The notes: generated by a model from the letters alone, not told the origin. Counted from the first letter of the stretch, positions 17,478-26,355 are shown. The stretch is DNA of 64,000 nucleotides from Brevundimonas denitrificans (GCF_030160755.1 NZ_BSOY01000003.1:1-64000), one strand, 5' to 3'. Numbers and translations are program-made.

Positions 17478-18757
17478 CAGCCGACCTTTCGGAAGATGAC
17501 CGAGGCGTTGGTGCCCCCGAAGCCGAAGCTGTTGGACATGGCCACATCGATCTCCATCGGCTGGCCCTTGTCGCGCACCAGATTCAGGGCGGTTTCACGC
17601 TCGGGATTGTCGAGGTTGATGGTCGGCGGGGCGATCTGGTCGCGGATGGCCAGGATGCAGAAGATGGCCTCGATGGCCCCCGCGGCGCCCAGCAGGTGGC
17701 CGGTCATCGACTTGGTCGAGGACAGGGCGACGTTGGGGGCGTGGTCGCCCATCAGCTTCTCGATCGCGCCGGCCTCGATCCAGTCGGCCATGGTCGAGGT
17801 GCCGTGGGCGTTGACATAGTCGATGTCGGAGACGTCGATGCCGGCCCGTTTCACCGCCATCTGCATGGCGCGATAGCCGCCCTCGCCGTCCTCGGCCGGG
17901 GCGGTGATGTGATAGGCGTCGCCGCTCATGCCGTAGCCGACGACCTCGGCGTAGATGGTCGCGCCGCGCGCCCTGGCGTGTTCGTATTCCTCCAGCACCA
18001 CGATGCCGGCGCCCTCGCCCATGACGAAGCCGGAGTGGTCCTTGTCCCACGGCCGCGAGGCCTTCTCCGGGGCATCGTTATAGGCGGTGCACAGGGCCTT
18101 GCAGGCCAGGAAGCCGGCGATGCCGATGGGGACGATGGAGCTTTCCGCCCCGCCCGCGACCATGACGTCGGCGTCGTCCAGCATGATCATCCGCGCCGCG
18201 TCGCCGATGGCGTGGGCTCCCGTGGCGCAGGCGGTGACGACCGAGTGATTCGGCCCCTTGAGGCCGTGGCGAATCGAGATCTGGCCGCTGGTCAGATTGA
18301 TCAGGGCCGAAGGGATGAAGAAGGGGCTGACGCGGCGCGGGCCCTGTTCCTTGAGGATGATGGCGGTGTCGGCGATCGGGCCGAGGCCGCCGATGCCGGA
18401 GCCGACCATGACGCCGGTGCGCTCGCGCTGTTCCTCGGTTTCCGGCTTCCAGCCCGCATCGGCCAGGGCCTCGTCCGCCGCGGCGATGGCGTAGACGATG
18501 AAGTCGTCGACCCGCTTGCGGTCCTTGGGCGACATGACCTTTTCGTGGTCGAAGACGCCCGGCTGGCCGGGGGCGCCGCCGCCGCGGCCATCGACCGAGG
18601 GAATCTCGCCCGCGATGGTGCAGCCATAGCCCTCGGTGTCGAAATTGGTGATCGGACCGATGCCCGACCGCCCTTCGAGGATGCCCTTCCAATTGTGCTC
18701 GACACCCCAGCCGAGCGGGGTGAGCAGACCGAGGCCGGTGACGACGACGCGGCGCAT
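17477..18757 (-). CDS. fabF: 3-oxoacyl-ACP synthase II
   Basis: A 426-residue condensing enzyme that extends acyl-ACP with malonyl-ACP. The catalytic triad is visible: Cys177 in VTACATGAH, His318 in NAHGTS, and His354 in KSMTGHLLGA. A short Gly/Pro-rich insertion (near 57-68) lengthens the N-terminal part slightly. It follows acpP by 107 bases; a strong hairpin in that gap may set the acpP/fabF expression ratio. Confidence 0.96.
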   Translation of the reverse strand: MRRVVVTGLGLLTPLGWGVEHNWKGILEGRSGIGPITNFDTEGYGCTIAGEIPSVDGRGGGAPGQPGVFDHEKVMSPKDRKRVDDFIVYAIAAADEALADAGWKPETEEQRERTGVMVGSGIGGLGPIADTAIILKEQGPRRVSPFFIPSALINLTSGQISIRHGLKGPNHSVVTACATGAHAIGDAARMIMLDDADVMVAGGAESSIVPIGIAGFLACKALCTAYNDAPEKASRPWDKDHSGFVMGEGAGIVVLEEYEHARARGATIYAEVVGYGMSGDAYHITAPAEDGEGGYRAMQMAVKRAGIDVSDIDYVNAHGTSTMADWIEAGAIEKLMGDHAPNVALSSTKSMTGHLLGAAGAIEAIFCILAIRDQIAPPTINLDNPERETALNLVRDKGQPMEIDVAMSNSFGFGGTNASVIFRKVG

Positions 18758-18795
18758 GAGCGCTCCTCGCTACAGATTCCTGACCGCAAACAGTA

Positions 18796-18839
18796 ATGGC
18801 CGCCGGGCGGCCCCGCTAGGGGCGCGCCACGGCGGCCAT
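18796..18839 (-). promoter_or_regulatory. Intercistronic hairpin between acpP and fabF
   Basis: Perfect 10-base arms ATGGCCGCCG (18796-18805) and CGGCGGCCAT (18830-18839) enclose an inner GCCCC/GGGGC stem. On the minus strand it lies downstream of acpP and upstream of fabF. No T run follows, so a partial terminator or a processing/stability hairpin is more likely than full termination. acpP is usually far more abundant than fabF, which fits. Confidence 0.55.
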
Positions 18840-18864
18840 CAAAGCCGTTTTGAAGTGGAGGCGA

Positions 18865-19104
18865 TCAGCCCGCCAGCTTCTCGTCGATGAACTTCACGGC
18901 GTCGCCCACCGTCTGGATGTGTTCGGCGGCGTCGTCCGGGATTTCGATGTCGAATTCTTCCTCGAAGGCCATGACCAGTTCGACGTTGTCGAGCGAGTCA
19001 GCGCCCAGGTCGTCGATGAAGCTGGCCTTTTCAACGACCTTTTCCGGATCGGCGTCCAGGTGGTCGATGACGATCTTGCGGACGCGTTCCAGGGTGTCGG
19101 ACAT
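18865..19104 (-). CDS. acpP: Acyl carrier protein
   Basis: A 79-residue acidic four-helix carrier. The phosphopantetheine attachment site is Ser37 in [21 protein letters not shown] 19104 ([12 protein letters not shown]) was chosen over an upstream in-frame ATG because ACPs begin exactly here. It has its own 149-base upstream gap, long enough for a private promoter, although it is in line with fabD and fabG. Confidence 0.97.
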   Translation of the reverse strand: MSDTLERVRKIVIDHLDADPEKVVEKASFIDDLGADSLDNVELVMAFEEEFDIEIPDDAAEHIQTVGDAVKFIDEKLAG

Positions 19105-19253
19105 GGGTGTCTCTGCTTTCAGGGCCGCCGCAGCGGCTGTTGTCTCAAATCCTGCCGTATGACGACGGCGACGGCGACGCAAGCCTTGAACGAAGACTCA
19201 GGCCAACCGGTTGCGGAGGCTTTAGCACGGCGGCGCGGGCGGAAAATAGCCCG

Positions 19254-19454
19254 TTACCGGGTTTGACCGCCGCGGTTCACCCACCAGACCAGCCCGCCGC
19301 CCGCCAGCGCCAGGGGCGCGCCGTAGACAGCCCAGATGATCTGACCCGTCATGAAGCTGCCCGGCAGGATGTTGAGCCCCTGCAGCACCCAGATGATCCC
19401 GATCAGCAGCATCGGGCCGCTGAGGATGGTGGCGAGGATGCGCAGGGCTTTCAT
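19254..19454 (-). CDS. Small two-helix membrane protein
   Basis: A 66-residue protein with two predicted membrane helices (about 4-24 and 36-60) and a short Arg/Gly-rich end. Its ATG shares one base with the fabG stop, so it is translationally coupled to fabG. I do not recognise a family beyond generic small membrane proteins. Position between fabG and acpP suggests an accessory role, but this is only context. Confidence 0.7.
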   Translation of the reverse strand: MKALRILATILSGPMLLIGIIWVLQGLNILPGSFMTGQIIWAVYGAPLALAGGGLVWWVNRGGQTR

Positions 19455-20197
19455 CAGATCATCGCCATGCCGCCGTTCACGTGCAGCGTCTGCCCCGTGA
19501 CATAGGCGGCTTCGTCCGAGGACAGATAGACGGCGGCGGCGGCGATCTCGTCGCCCGTGCCGAGCCGGCCGGCGGGGATGTTCTTGAGGATGGTCTCGCG
19601 CTGGGTCTCGTTGAGCACATCGGTCATCGGCGAGGCGATGAAGCCCGGGGCGATGCAGTTCACCGTGATGCCGCGCGACCCGACTTCCTGGGCCAGCGAT
19701 TTCGAGAAGCCGATCATGCCGGCCTTGGAGGCGGCGTAGTTGGTCTGGCCGGGGTTGCCGGTGACGCCGACCACCGAGGTGATACCGATGATCCGGCCCG
19801 AGCGGCGCTTCATCATCCCCTTCATCGCGGCGCGGGAGAGGCGGAAATAGCTCTCCAGATTGACCTTGATGACGTCGGTGAAGTCCTCGTCCTTCATCCG
19901 CATCAGCAGGCCGTCCTTGGTGATGCCGGCGTTGGCGACGAGGATGTCGAGCGGGGCGCCGGCGGCTTCCTCGGCGCGGCCCAGCAGGCCGTCGACCGAG
20001 TCAGCGTCCGACAGATTGGCGGCGGCGGCGAAGGCGCGCTCGCCCAGTTCTTTCGCCAGATCCTGCAGCACCGCCTCGCGGGTGCCCGAGAGGACGACGG
20101 TCGCGCCCTGGGCGTGCAGGGCGCGGGCGATGGCCCCGCCGATACCGCCGGTCGCGCCGGTCACGAGGGCGGTCTTGCCGGTGAGATTGAACATCAT
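19454..20197 (-). CDS. fabG: 3-oxoacyl-ACP reductase
   Basis: A 247-residue short-chain dehydrogenase that reduces 3-oxoacyl-ACP with NADPH. Cofactor loop GATGGIGGAIA (14-24), catalytic Ser141, Tyr154 and Lys158 (in QTNYAASKAG), and VNCIAPGFIASPMT near the C-terminus. A second ATG one codon downstream is an alternative start. Lies between the zinc-ribbon gene and the small membrane gene in the fab cluster. Confidence 0.96.
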   Translation of the reverse strand: MMFNLTGKTALVTGATGGIGGAIARALHAQGATVVLSGTREAVLQDLAKELGERAFAAAANLSDADSVDGLLGRAEEAAGAPLDILVANAGITKDGLLMRMKDEDFTDVIKVNLESYFRLSRAAMKGMMKRRSGRIIGITSVVGVTGNPGQTNYAASKAGMIGFSKSLAQEVGSRGITVNCIAPGFIASPMTDVLNETQRETILKNIPAGRLGTGDEIAAAAVYLSSDEAAYVTGQTLHVNGGMAMI

Positions 20198-20535
20198 GTG
20201 CCTCGTTTGGCTCGGGAATCGAAGGGGTGATACTTACGAAGATCGAGGTCGCACTTCGAGCATTGCTTTTCGGGCCACGCATTGCTCCAGCGTTTCCCCG
20301 AGTGCCAGTAGGCGCTTACCCCACAACGGGGGCAATCGACGAGCTTGTAGGCCGCGAGCCCGACAACAATCAGGGTGGGGCCGAAATAGGCGACAAACGG
20401 AATGCCCGGCGAGCCAAACAGGCGCGCGACCAAAGTCATCTCGCCTATGGCCAGCGCGATCGATCCTACGAAGCAGAGCAGCAGGCCGGGGATGCCCATG
20501 AACCAGCCCCAGCAATAGACACTCGGCCAGCGCAC
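20194..20535 (-). CDS. Membrane protein with C-terminal zinc ribbon
   Basis: A 113-residue protein with two hydrophobic helices (about 12-36 and 44-64) followed by a short domain holding two Cys pairs, CPRC (68-71) and CSKC (92-95), a likely zinc ribbon. It is inserted between fabD and fabG, which are normally adjacent, and overlaps the fabG start by 4 bases. Less GC-rich codons than its neighbours (for example its first 20 residues) hint at later insertion. Function unknown. Confidence 0.65.
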   Translation of the reverse strand: MRWPSVYCWGWFMGIPGLLLCFVGSIALAIGEMTLVARLFGSPGIPFVAYFGPTLIVVGLAAYKLVDCPRCGVSAYWHSGKRWSNAWPEKQCSKCDLDLRKYHPFDSRAKRGT

Positions 20536-20539
20536 GCGC

Positions 20540-21487
20540 CTAGCCCAGAGATTTCACGAACGCTTCCAGATCTTCCGGCGTGTTCAGCGACAGGCTCTCG
20601 GCGTCCGGCGCAATCCGCTTGGCCATGCCGGCCAGCACCTTGCCCGAGCCGATCTCGGCGACGCGGGTCACCCCGCCTTCGCCCGCCATCCATTCCATGC
20701 TCTCGCGCCAGCGGACGCGGCCGGTGACCTGTTCGACCAGCAGGCGGCGCAGGACCTCGGGGTCGCGCTCGGGGCGGGCGGTGACGTTGGCGACGACTGC
20801 GACCGAGGGGGCGACGATGGTCGCGGAGGCCAGGGCTGTGGCCATCTCGTCGGCGGCAGGCTGCATCAACGGGCAGTGGAAGGGGGCCGAGACGTTCAGC
20901 GGGATGGCGCGGGCGCCCAGTTCCTTGGCCTTTTCGATCGCTCGATCGACGGCGGCCTTGTCGCCCGAGATGACGATATTGCCGGCGTTGTTGTCATTGG
21001 CGACGACACAGACGCCGACCTCGGAGCCCGCGGCGGCGGCGGCCTCGGCGAGGGCAAGATCGGTCTTCGGGCCGATCAGCGAGGCCATGGCGCCGCGGCC
21101 CACGGGCACGGCGCGCTGCATGGCCTGACCGCGCAGCTTCAGCAGCCGGGCGGTGTCGGCCAGGGTGATCGAACCGGCGGCGCAAAGGGCGGAGTATTCA
21201 CCGAGCGAATGGCCCGCGACGAAGGCCGCGCGGCTGACGTCGACGCCAAACTCGACCTTGAGCACGCGGGCCGCGGCCAATGAAACCGCCATCAGGGCGG
21301 GCTGGGCGTTCTCGGTCAGGGTCAGCTGGTCCTCCGGCCCCTCGCGCATCAGGACCGACAGCTTCTGGCCCAGCGCTTCATCGATCTCGGCATAGACCTC
21401 GCGGGCGGCGGCGAAGGCGTCGGCGAGCGCGACCCCCATGCCGACCGACTGGCTGCCTTGTCCGGGGAACAGCAGGGCGAGGGTCAT
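20540..21487 (-). CDS. fabD: Malonyl-CoA:ACP transacylase
   Basis: A 315-residue enzyme that loads malonate onto ACP. N-terminal FPGQGSQSVGMG (7-18), nucleophile Ser94 in GHSLGEYSA, and the His-containing SAPFHCPLMQPAA. ATG 21487 begins MTLALLFPGQ as in homologues; in-frame starts further up would add an unconserved Pro/Arg-rich leader. First gene of the minus-strand fab cluster; its promoter should lie in the 320-base gap upstream. Confidence 0.95.
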   Translation of the reverse strand: MTLALLFPGQGSQSVGMGVALADAFAAAREVYAEIDEALGQKLSVLMREGPEDQLTLTENAQPALMAVSLAAARVLKVEFGVDVSRAAFVAGHSLGEYSALCAAGSITLADTARLLKLRGQAMQRAVPVGRGAMASLIGPKTDLALAEAAAAAGSEVGVCVVANDNNAGNIVISGDKAAVDRAIEKAKELGARAIPLNVSAPFHCPLMQPAADEMATALASATIVAPSVAVVANVTARPERDPEVLRRLLVEQVTGRVRWRESMEWMAGEGGVTRVAEIGSGKVLAGMAKRIAPDAESLSLNTPEDLEAFVKSLG

Positions 21488-21586
21488 GGGGGGGTCTCCG
21501 GCGGCGTTGAATCGAGCCGGAGGGGTAGGACGATCAGGCCGCAGGGGCAAGACGGGCCTGCCGGGAGGCATCGGACCGGGAAAGGT

Positions 21587-21755
21587 TCATCACAAAGGGC
21601 ACAAAGGAACACAAAGGACACGAAGCGGCCGGCGGGCCCGCGTCTCCCGTCAGGGAGACACAAGGTAAGGAGATGGCGGGCAAGGGCCCGCTGCAAGCTG
21701 GGACGGGCGCGCTCCCTTAGTGTTCTTCGTGCCTTCTTCGGGCCCTTTGTGATGA
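21587..21755. repeat. MITE-like element with 14-base inverted ends
   Basis: The 320-base gap between fabD and the FAD oxidoreductase holds no gene. It contains a 169-base element with perfect 14-base terminal inverted repeats, TCATCACAAAGGGC (21587-21600) and GCCCTTTGTGATGA (21742-21755). Inside the left end is a tandem of three CACAAAGG-type words, and ACGAAG/CTTCGT words face each other further in. It has no coding capacity and no obvious target duplication (flanks not matching). The rest of the gap, about 21488-21586 and 21756-21807, shows nothing else clear. Confidence 0.65.
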
Positions 21756-21807
21756 GCCGACGAGGCTGGCTCCAGGTGCAAACTCCGGGAAGGGCTCCTT
21801 CCGACCG

Positions 21808-23214
21808 CTAGAACAGCACCGCGGGGTTCATGATCCGGTGCGGGTCGATCGCGGCGCGGACGGCCTGCATGGTGCGGATTTCGAGCGGCGACTTGTAGCG
21901 GCGCGCCTCGTCGGTCTTGAGCCGGCCGAGGCCGTGTTCGGCGGAGATGGAGCCGTCGTAGCGGGCGACGATGTCGTGGACGATCTGCGAACCCTCCTCC
22001 CAGCGGGCGATGAAGGCCGGATGATCGCCGCCGACGGGGCAGAGGACATCATAGTGGAGGTTGCCGTCGCCGACGTGGCCGAAGGCGCTGACCCGCGCGC
22101 CGGGGTGGAAGCGTTCGACGGCGGCGGTCGCTTCTTCGAGGAAGTCGGCGATGTGGGAGAGCGGGACGGAGACGTCGTGCTTCCAGCCGCCGCCCTCGGG
22201 CTTCTGTGCGGCGGACTGCTCCTCGCGCAACTTCCATAGGGCGGCGCGCTGGCTGTCGTTCCGGGCGAGGACGGCGTCGGTGATCAGGTCGGTCTCGAAG
22301 GCCTGGCTGAGCAGCCGCTCCATGGCCGCGTCGGCGGCGCCGGGCTCGCCCGAGACCAGTTCGACCAGGACGTACCAGGGCGGGGCCGAGTCGAGCGGCT
22401 CGCGCGTGTCGGGGATGTTGGCGAGGACGAACGCCATGCCGATCCGCTTCATCAGCTCAAAGGCCTCGACCCCGCCGCCGGTCTCGGCCCTGGCGCGGGC
22501 GAGCAGTTCGATGGCGGCTCCGGGCGCGTCGAGCCCGACCATGGCCGTGGCCCGGCTGCGCATCACGGGGAACAGTTTCAGCGTCGCGGCGGTGACCACG
22601 CCGAGCGTGCCCTCGGCGCCGATCAGCAGCTGTTTGAGGTCATAGCCGGTGTTGTCCTTGCGCAGGCGTTTGAGGCCGTTGAAGACCTCGCCGTCCGGCA
22701 TCACCGCCTCGATGCCCAACACCAGATCGCGCATCATGCCGTAGCGGAGCACGGCCGTGCCGCCCGCATTGGTCGAGATGACCCCGCCGATGGTGGCTGT
22801 GCCCTCGGCGGCGAGGCTGAGCGGGAACATGCGATCGGCGGCGGCGGCGGCCTGTTGCGCCTCCAGCAGGGTGACACCGGCCTCGACCGTCATGGCGTCG
22901 TCCAACGGCGTGACGTCGCGCACGGCGCGCAGCTTCCGGGTCGAAAGAAGCACCTCGCCATAGGGTATCTGGCCGCCGACCAGGCCGGTGTCGCCGCCCT
23001 GCGGGACGATGGCGATCCGGTGCTCGGCGCAGACGCGGACGGCGGCGGCGACCTGGGCGGTCGAGCGCGGCGTCAGCATCAGGGGCGTATGGCCATGCCA
23101 ACGGTTCCGCCACTCAGTCAGCCAGGGCGCGATCTCGACCGGATCGTCAGTCCAGCCGCCGTCGCCGACAGCGGATTTCAGGGCGGCGAGGGCTGCGGGC
23201 GACGGGGCGGTCAT
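21808..23214 (-). CDS. FAD-binding D-2-hydroxyacid dehydrogenase
   Basis: A 468-residue flavoprotein of the GlcD/D-2-hydroxyglutarate dehydrogenase family. The FAD-binding_4 domain (about 40-220) carries [16 protein letters not shown]. The C-terminal domain carries [23 protein letters not shown] and the final [12 protein letters not shown]. It oxidises a D-2-hydroxyacid (lactate, glycolate or 2-hydroxyglutarate) and passes electrons to a quinone or flavoprotein; the exact substrate cannot be read. Single gene, divergent from the Nudix gene. Confidence 0.85.
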   Translation of the reverse strand: MTAPSPAALAALKSAVGDGGWTDDPVEIAPWLTEWRNRWHGHTPLMLTPRSTAQVAAAVRVCAEHRIAIVPQGGDTGLVGGQIPYGEVLLSTRKLRAVRDVTPLDDAMTVEAGVTLLEAQQAAAAADRMFPLSLAAEGTATIGGVISTNAGGTAVLRYGMMRDLVLGIEAVMPDGEVFNGLKRLRKDNTGYDLKQLLIGAEGTLGVVTAATLKLFPVMRSRATAMVGLDAPGAAIELLARARAETGGGVEAFELMKRIGMAFVLANIPDTREPLDSAPPWYVLVELVSGEPGAADAAMERLLSQAFETDLITDAVLARNDSQRAALWKLREEQSAAQKPEGGGWKHDVSVPLSHIADFLEEATAAVERFHPGARVSAFGHVGDGNLHYDVLCPVGGDHPAFIARWEEGSQIVHDIVARYDGSISAEHGLGRLKTDEARRYKSPLEIRTMQAVRAAIDPHRIMNPAVLF

Positions 23215-23270
23215 GGAGTCCTTGTCTCAAAGTCGTGGGCGCGGCGAAAGGGCCGTGTCAGGGTTGGTGG

Positions 23271-23681
23271 ATGTCCGTCTCCCTGCCCACCCCCGTCCCG
23301 TGCGTCGGCGTCGTCTGCCTGCGGGGCGACTCCGTGTTGTTGATCCGGCGCGGGACGCCGCCGCGCCAGGGCGAATGGAGCCTGCCCGGCGGGCGGATCG
23401 AGCCCGGCGAACGGGCGGCGGACGCGGCTCTGCGGGAGCTGCGCGAGGAGACCGGGGTCGCGGCCGAGATCACGGGGCTGGTCGATGTCGTCGACGGCCT
23501 GTTTCCCGAAGCGGGCCGGCACTATGTGCTGATCGACTATGCGGCGCGGTGGCTGTCGGGCGAGCCGGTGGCCGGGGACGACGCCGTCGAGGCGCGGTTC
23601 GTGGCGCTGGGAGAGGTCGAGACCCTGATCGGCTGGTCCGAGACGCGCCGGATCATCCGCATGGCCGCCGCCGCGCGCTGA
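23271..23681 (+). CDS. Nudix hydrolase
   Basis: A 136-residue pyrophosphohydrolase. The full Nudix box [20 protein letters not shown] plus ETGV lies near residues 38-61. The substrate (nucleoside diphosphate derivative such as ADP-ribose or oxidised dNTP) cannot be told from sequence. ATG 23271 was chosen over a longer in-frame start because [15 protein letters not shown] is a normal N-terminal strand. Divergent from the FAD oxidoreductase across 56 bases. Confidence 0.88.
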   Translation: MSVSLPTPVPCVGVVCLRGDSVLLIRRGTPPRQGEWSLPGGRIEPGERAADAALRELREETGVAAEITGLVDVVDGLFPEAGRHYVLIDYAARWLSGEPVAGDDAVEARFVALGEVETLIGWSETRRIIRMAAAAR

Positions 23682-23711
23682 ATGGCGCAGATTACGCGGA
23701 TGTCATCTCCG

Positions 23712-23768
23712 CCCTGTCCGGTTTCTGTGGCGTGCGGGCCACAGGGTGCTAACCTGAGCCGGACAGGG
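23712..23768 (+). promoter_or_regulatory. Nested inverted repeats before the SPFH gene
   Basis: Outer 10-base arms CCCTGTCCGG (23712-23721) and CCGGACAGGG (23759-23768) are perfect. Inside lies a second pair, CTGTGG (23725-23730) and CCACAG (23739-23744). The outer right arm ends 7 bases before ATG 23776 and includes the purine run CAGGGAG that would serve as ribosome site, so folding could hide it. Confidence 0.5.
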
Positions 23769-23775
23769 AGATATC

Positions 23776-24789
23776 ATGGACACGTCGCTTCTATTCACCG
23801 TCGCGCTGGTGGTGCTGGCCTTCGTGCTGCTGTTCAGCGTGGTCAAGATCGTGCCCCAGGGCCGCGAGATGACCGTCGAGCGGTTCGGCAAATACACGCG
23901 CACCCTCAGCCCCGGCATCAGCATCCTCACGCCGTTCGTCGAGCGGATCGGCCGGCGCATGAACATGATGGAACAAGTTCTTGATGTTCCTCAGCAAGAG
24001 GTCATCACCAAGGACAATGCCATGGTGAAGGTGGACGCCATCGTCTTCATCCAGGTGATGGAGGCTTCGGCGGCGGCCTACCGGATCGAGAACCTGCCCT
24101 ACGCCATCACCCAGCTGTGCTCGACCAACCTGCGCACCGTGGTCGGCTCGATGGAGCTGGACGAGGTGCTGTTCCAGCGGGACTCGATCAACTCCCGCCT
24201 GCTGACCGTGATCGACGCGGCGACCGAGCCGTGGGGCGTCAAGGTCAACCGCATCGAGATCAAGGACCTGACCCCGCCGGCCGACATCACCAACGCCATG
24301 GCCCGCCAGATGAAGGCCGAGCGCGAACGCCGCGCCGTCATCACCGAGGCCGACGGCGAGAAACAGGCCGCCATCGCCCGCGCCGAGGGCGCCAAACAGG
24401 CCGCCATTCTGGAAGCCGAAGGGCGGCGCGAAGCCGCCTTCCGCGACGCCGAGGCCCGCGAGCGCGAAGCCGAGGCTGAGGCCAAGGCCACCGCCATGGT
24501 GTCCCAGGCCATCGCGGCCGGCGACGTCAACGCCATCAACTATTTCGTGGCCCAGAAATACGTCGAGGCCTTCGCCGAACTGGCGCGCAACCCGACGGCG
24601 AAGACGGTGATCGTGCCGGCGGAGATGTCTGGCCTGGTCGGCACCATCGCCGGCCTCGGCGAGCTGGTCGGCCTGGCGAAGGAACAACAGCAGGGCCGCA
24701 GCGACGTGCGTCGCGACGCCCCGCCGCCGCCCGCGCCCGCTCGTCCGACCCCGCCGCGCCCGCCCCGCCCTTCCGTTCCGAGGACCTGA
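23776..24789 (+). CDS. SPFH/band 7 membrane protein (QmcA-like)
   Basis: A 337-residue protein with one N-terminal membrane helix (about 5-23), the SPFH domain starting KIVPQGREMTVERFGKYTRTL, and a long charged coiled coil near 180-250 (ERERRAVITEADGEKQAA). A Pro/Arg-rich tail ends it. Family members form membrane-bound oligomeric cages near proteases such as FtsH. The next gene, 3 bases on, encodes its usual NfeD-type partner. Confidence 0.9.
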   Translation: MDTSLLFTVALVVLAFVLLFSVVKIVPQGREMTVERFGKYTRTLSPGISILTPFVERIGRRMNMMEQVLDVPQQEVITKDNAMVKVDAIVFIQVMEASAAAYRIENLPYAITQLCSTNLRTVVGSMELDEVLFQRDSINSRLLTVIDAATEPWGVKVNRIEIKDLTPPADITNAMARQMKAERERRAVITEADGEKQAAIARAEGAKQAAILEAEGRREAAFRDAEAREREAEAEAKATAMVSQAIAAGDVNAINYFVAQKYVEAFAELARNPTAKTVIVPAEMSGLVGTIAGLGELVGLAKEQQQGRSDVRRDAPPPPAPARPTPPRPPRPSVPRT

Positions 24790-24792
24790 TCC

Positions 24793-25251
24793 ATGGAAGC
24801 CCTGACTGACCTGCACGCGGCCCAGCCGTTCTGGATCTGGCTGGCCCTGGGCGTGATCCTTCTGGCGATCGAGGCGGCCTTTTCGACCGAATGGCTGCTG
24901 TGGCCGGCGGTGTCGGCGGGGGTGGTGGCCGTGGTCACCGCCCTCGGCCTGCCGCTGGGCTTCGCCGGAGAGGTGGCCCTGTTCGCCGCCCTGACCGTGA
25001 TCGCCACCCTGCTGTCACGACGGCTGATCCAGCGGGTCAATCCGTCGGACGCGCCGGACATCAACGCCCGAGACGTCCGGCTGATCGGCCAGCGCGCCCA
25101 GGTGGTCCAGGCCTTCGTCGACGGCCGCGGCCGGGTGTTCGTCTCGGGCGCCGAATGGGTCGCCGAGATCGAGGGCGCGGCCCCGCTGGCCGGCGAGAGC
25201 GTCATCGTCGAGGGGATGGACGGGCCGAAGCTGAAGGTGCGGCCGGCCTAA
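24793..25251 (+). CDS. NfeD-family membrane protein
   Basis: A 152-residue protein with membrane helices at about 11-30, 35-52 and 56-72, and a C-terminal OB-fold (about 90-150: ALVV-type strands ending KLKVRPA). Short NfeD proteins pair with stomatin/SPFH proteins and are encoded right after them, as here. Its stop overlaps the convergent rnhA stop (ctaa). Confidence 0.88.
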   Translation: MEALTDLHAAQPFWIWLALGVILLAIEAAFSTEWLLWPAVSAGVVAVVTALGLPLGFAGEVALFAALTVIATLLSRRLIQRVNPSDAPDINARDVRLIGQRAQVVQAFVDGRGRVFVSGAEWVAEIEGAAPLAGESVIVEGMDGPKLKVRPA

Positions 25252-25691
25252 CCCGCCCGCATTTTCTCGATTCCGCGGTTGGCCAGGCCGTCGGCGCGTT
25301 CGTTGAGTTCATGGCCGACATGGCCCTTGACCCAGTGCCATTTGACCTCGTGGCGGGCGCGGGCGGCGTCGAGGCGTTTCCACAGGTCCTCATTCTTGAC
25401 CGGCTTCCGGTCCGCCGTCTTCCAGCCGCGCGCCTTCCACGGACCGATCCATTTGGTGATGCCGTCCATGACGTAGCGGCTGTCGGTGTGCAGATCGACG
25501 CGGCATGGGCGGGACAGGGCCTCGAGCGCGCTGATCGCCCCCATCAGCTCCATGCGGTTGTTGGTGGTCAGGGGTTCGCCGCCGCACAGTTCCTTCTCGT
25601 GACCGCCGCCGGTCTGGAGAATCGCGCCCCAGCCGCCGGGGCCGGGATTGCCCTTGCAGGCGCCGTCGGTGTGGATGATCACGTGGGACAA
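25248..25691 (-). CDS. rnhA: Ribonuclease HI
   Basis: A 147-residue enzyme that cuts RNA in RNA-DNA hybrids. The DEDD metal-binding residues are in [30 protein letters not shown], and [14 protein letters not shown]; the C-terminal Asp lies in [12 protein letters not shown]. Length and basic [11 protein letters not shown] loop are standard. Converges with the nfeD-like gene and is divergent from the antitoxin gene. Confidence 0.96.
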   Translation of the reverse strand: MSHVIIHTDGACKGNPGPGGWGAILQTGGGHEKELCGGEPLTTNNRMELMGAISALEALSRPCRVDLHTDSRYVMDGITKWIGPWKARGWKTADRKPVKNEDLWKRLDAARARHEVKWHWVKGHVGHELNERADGLANRGIEKMRAG

Positions 25692-25777
25692 GAGCGAACC
25701 TTTGGTCAGCGGCTCCGGCCTCCGGCTGGTTGGAGGCGAATCCGGTTTGGCGTATGTTCCTAGGCAGGAGCGCCGCC

Positions 25778-25966
25778 ATGATCCATCTGAAGATTGCAGA
25801 AGTCGCCGGAAAGCCCGTCATTCAGCTGGATGCGGCGGACCTGGCCTCGCTCGGCGCGGCGGTGGGCGACGTCGTGGCGATCGAAGCCGTGGAGGCCACG
25901 GCGGTCGAACGCGGCAAAGCCTTCGTCGAGCGCTACATCAAGACGTTCGAAGCCCTCGCCAAATGA
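25778..25966 (+). CDS. AbrB-type antitoxin of a Doc toxin pair
   Basis: A 62-residue protein with the swapped-hairpin AbrB pattern: [22 protein letters not shown], then [11 protein letters not shown], and a C-terminal helix for toxin binding. AGGAG sits 9-13 bases before ATG 25778, supporting this start over an upstream one. Its TGA overlaps the doc ATG by 4 bases (ATGA at 25963-25966). Normally the antitoxin blocks Doc and represses the operon. Confidence 0.75.
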   Translation: MIHLKIAEVAGKPVIQLDAADLASLGAAVGDVVAIEAVEATAVERGKAFVERYIKTFEALAK

Positions 25967-26355
25967 AGGTCGAGCCACGTTAGCTCGCCAAGGCCGACGT
26001 CATCGAACTGCACGACTACGTTCTGGCCCGCACGGGCGGATCATCCGGTTTGCGGGACGAGGGTTTGCTGGAATCCGCCCTCGCGCGACCCTTTAATCGC
26101 TGGAGTTATGAGGGTGTCGAGGACATCCGCGATCTGGCCGCGAGCTATGGCATTGGTCCGGCCAAGAACCATCCTTTCGTCGACGGCAACAAGCGCGCAG
26201 CCTTCCTTGGCGTGGGCGTGTTTCTGGAACTCAATGGCTGGATACTGGCGGCGACCGACGGGGATGCGGTCAGGGCCTTCTATGCCATCGCGGCCAGCCA
26301 GATGGACGAAGACGCGCTCGCCGTCTGGGTTCGAGCCAACAGCGTGGCGACCTGA
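25963..26355 (+). pseudogene. doc: Doc toxin gene with an amber codon at position 7
   Basis: Read from ATG 25963 the frame gives MKVEPR, then TAG at 25981-25983, then LAKADVIELHDYVLARTGG and the rest of a Fic/Doc protein to 26355. Doc kinases usually have Trp at this spot (EPRWL), so a single TGG to TAG change fits. The Fic motif HPFVDGNKR is intact (about 70-78 in full numbering). Re-start at TTG 26050 would lose the first helix. Doc phosphorylates EF-Tu in the P1 system. Either inactivated, a readthrough case, or a sequencing error. Confidence 0.75.

Noticed and set aside
25984-26049. A normal start for doc after the amber codon
   Set aside because: Only CTG codons and TTG 26050 are available, without a ribosome site, and they would delete the conserved first helix.
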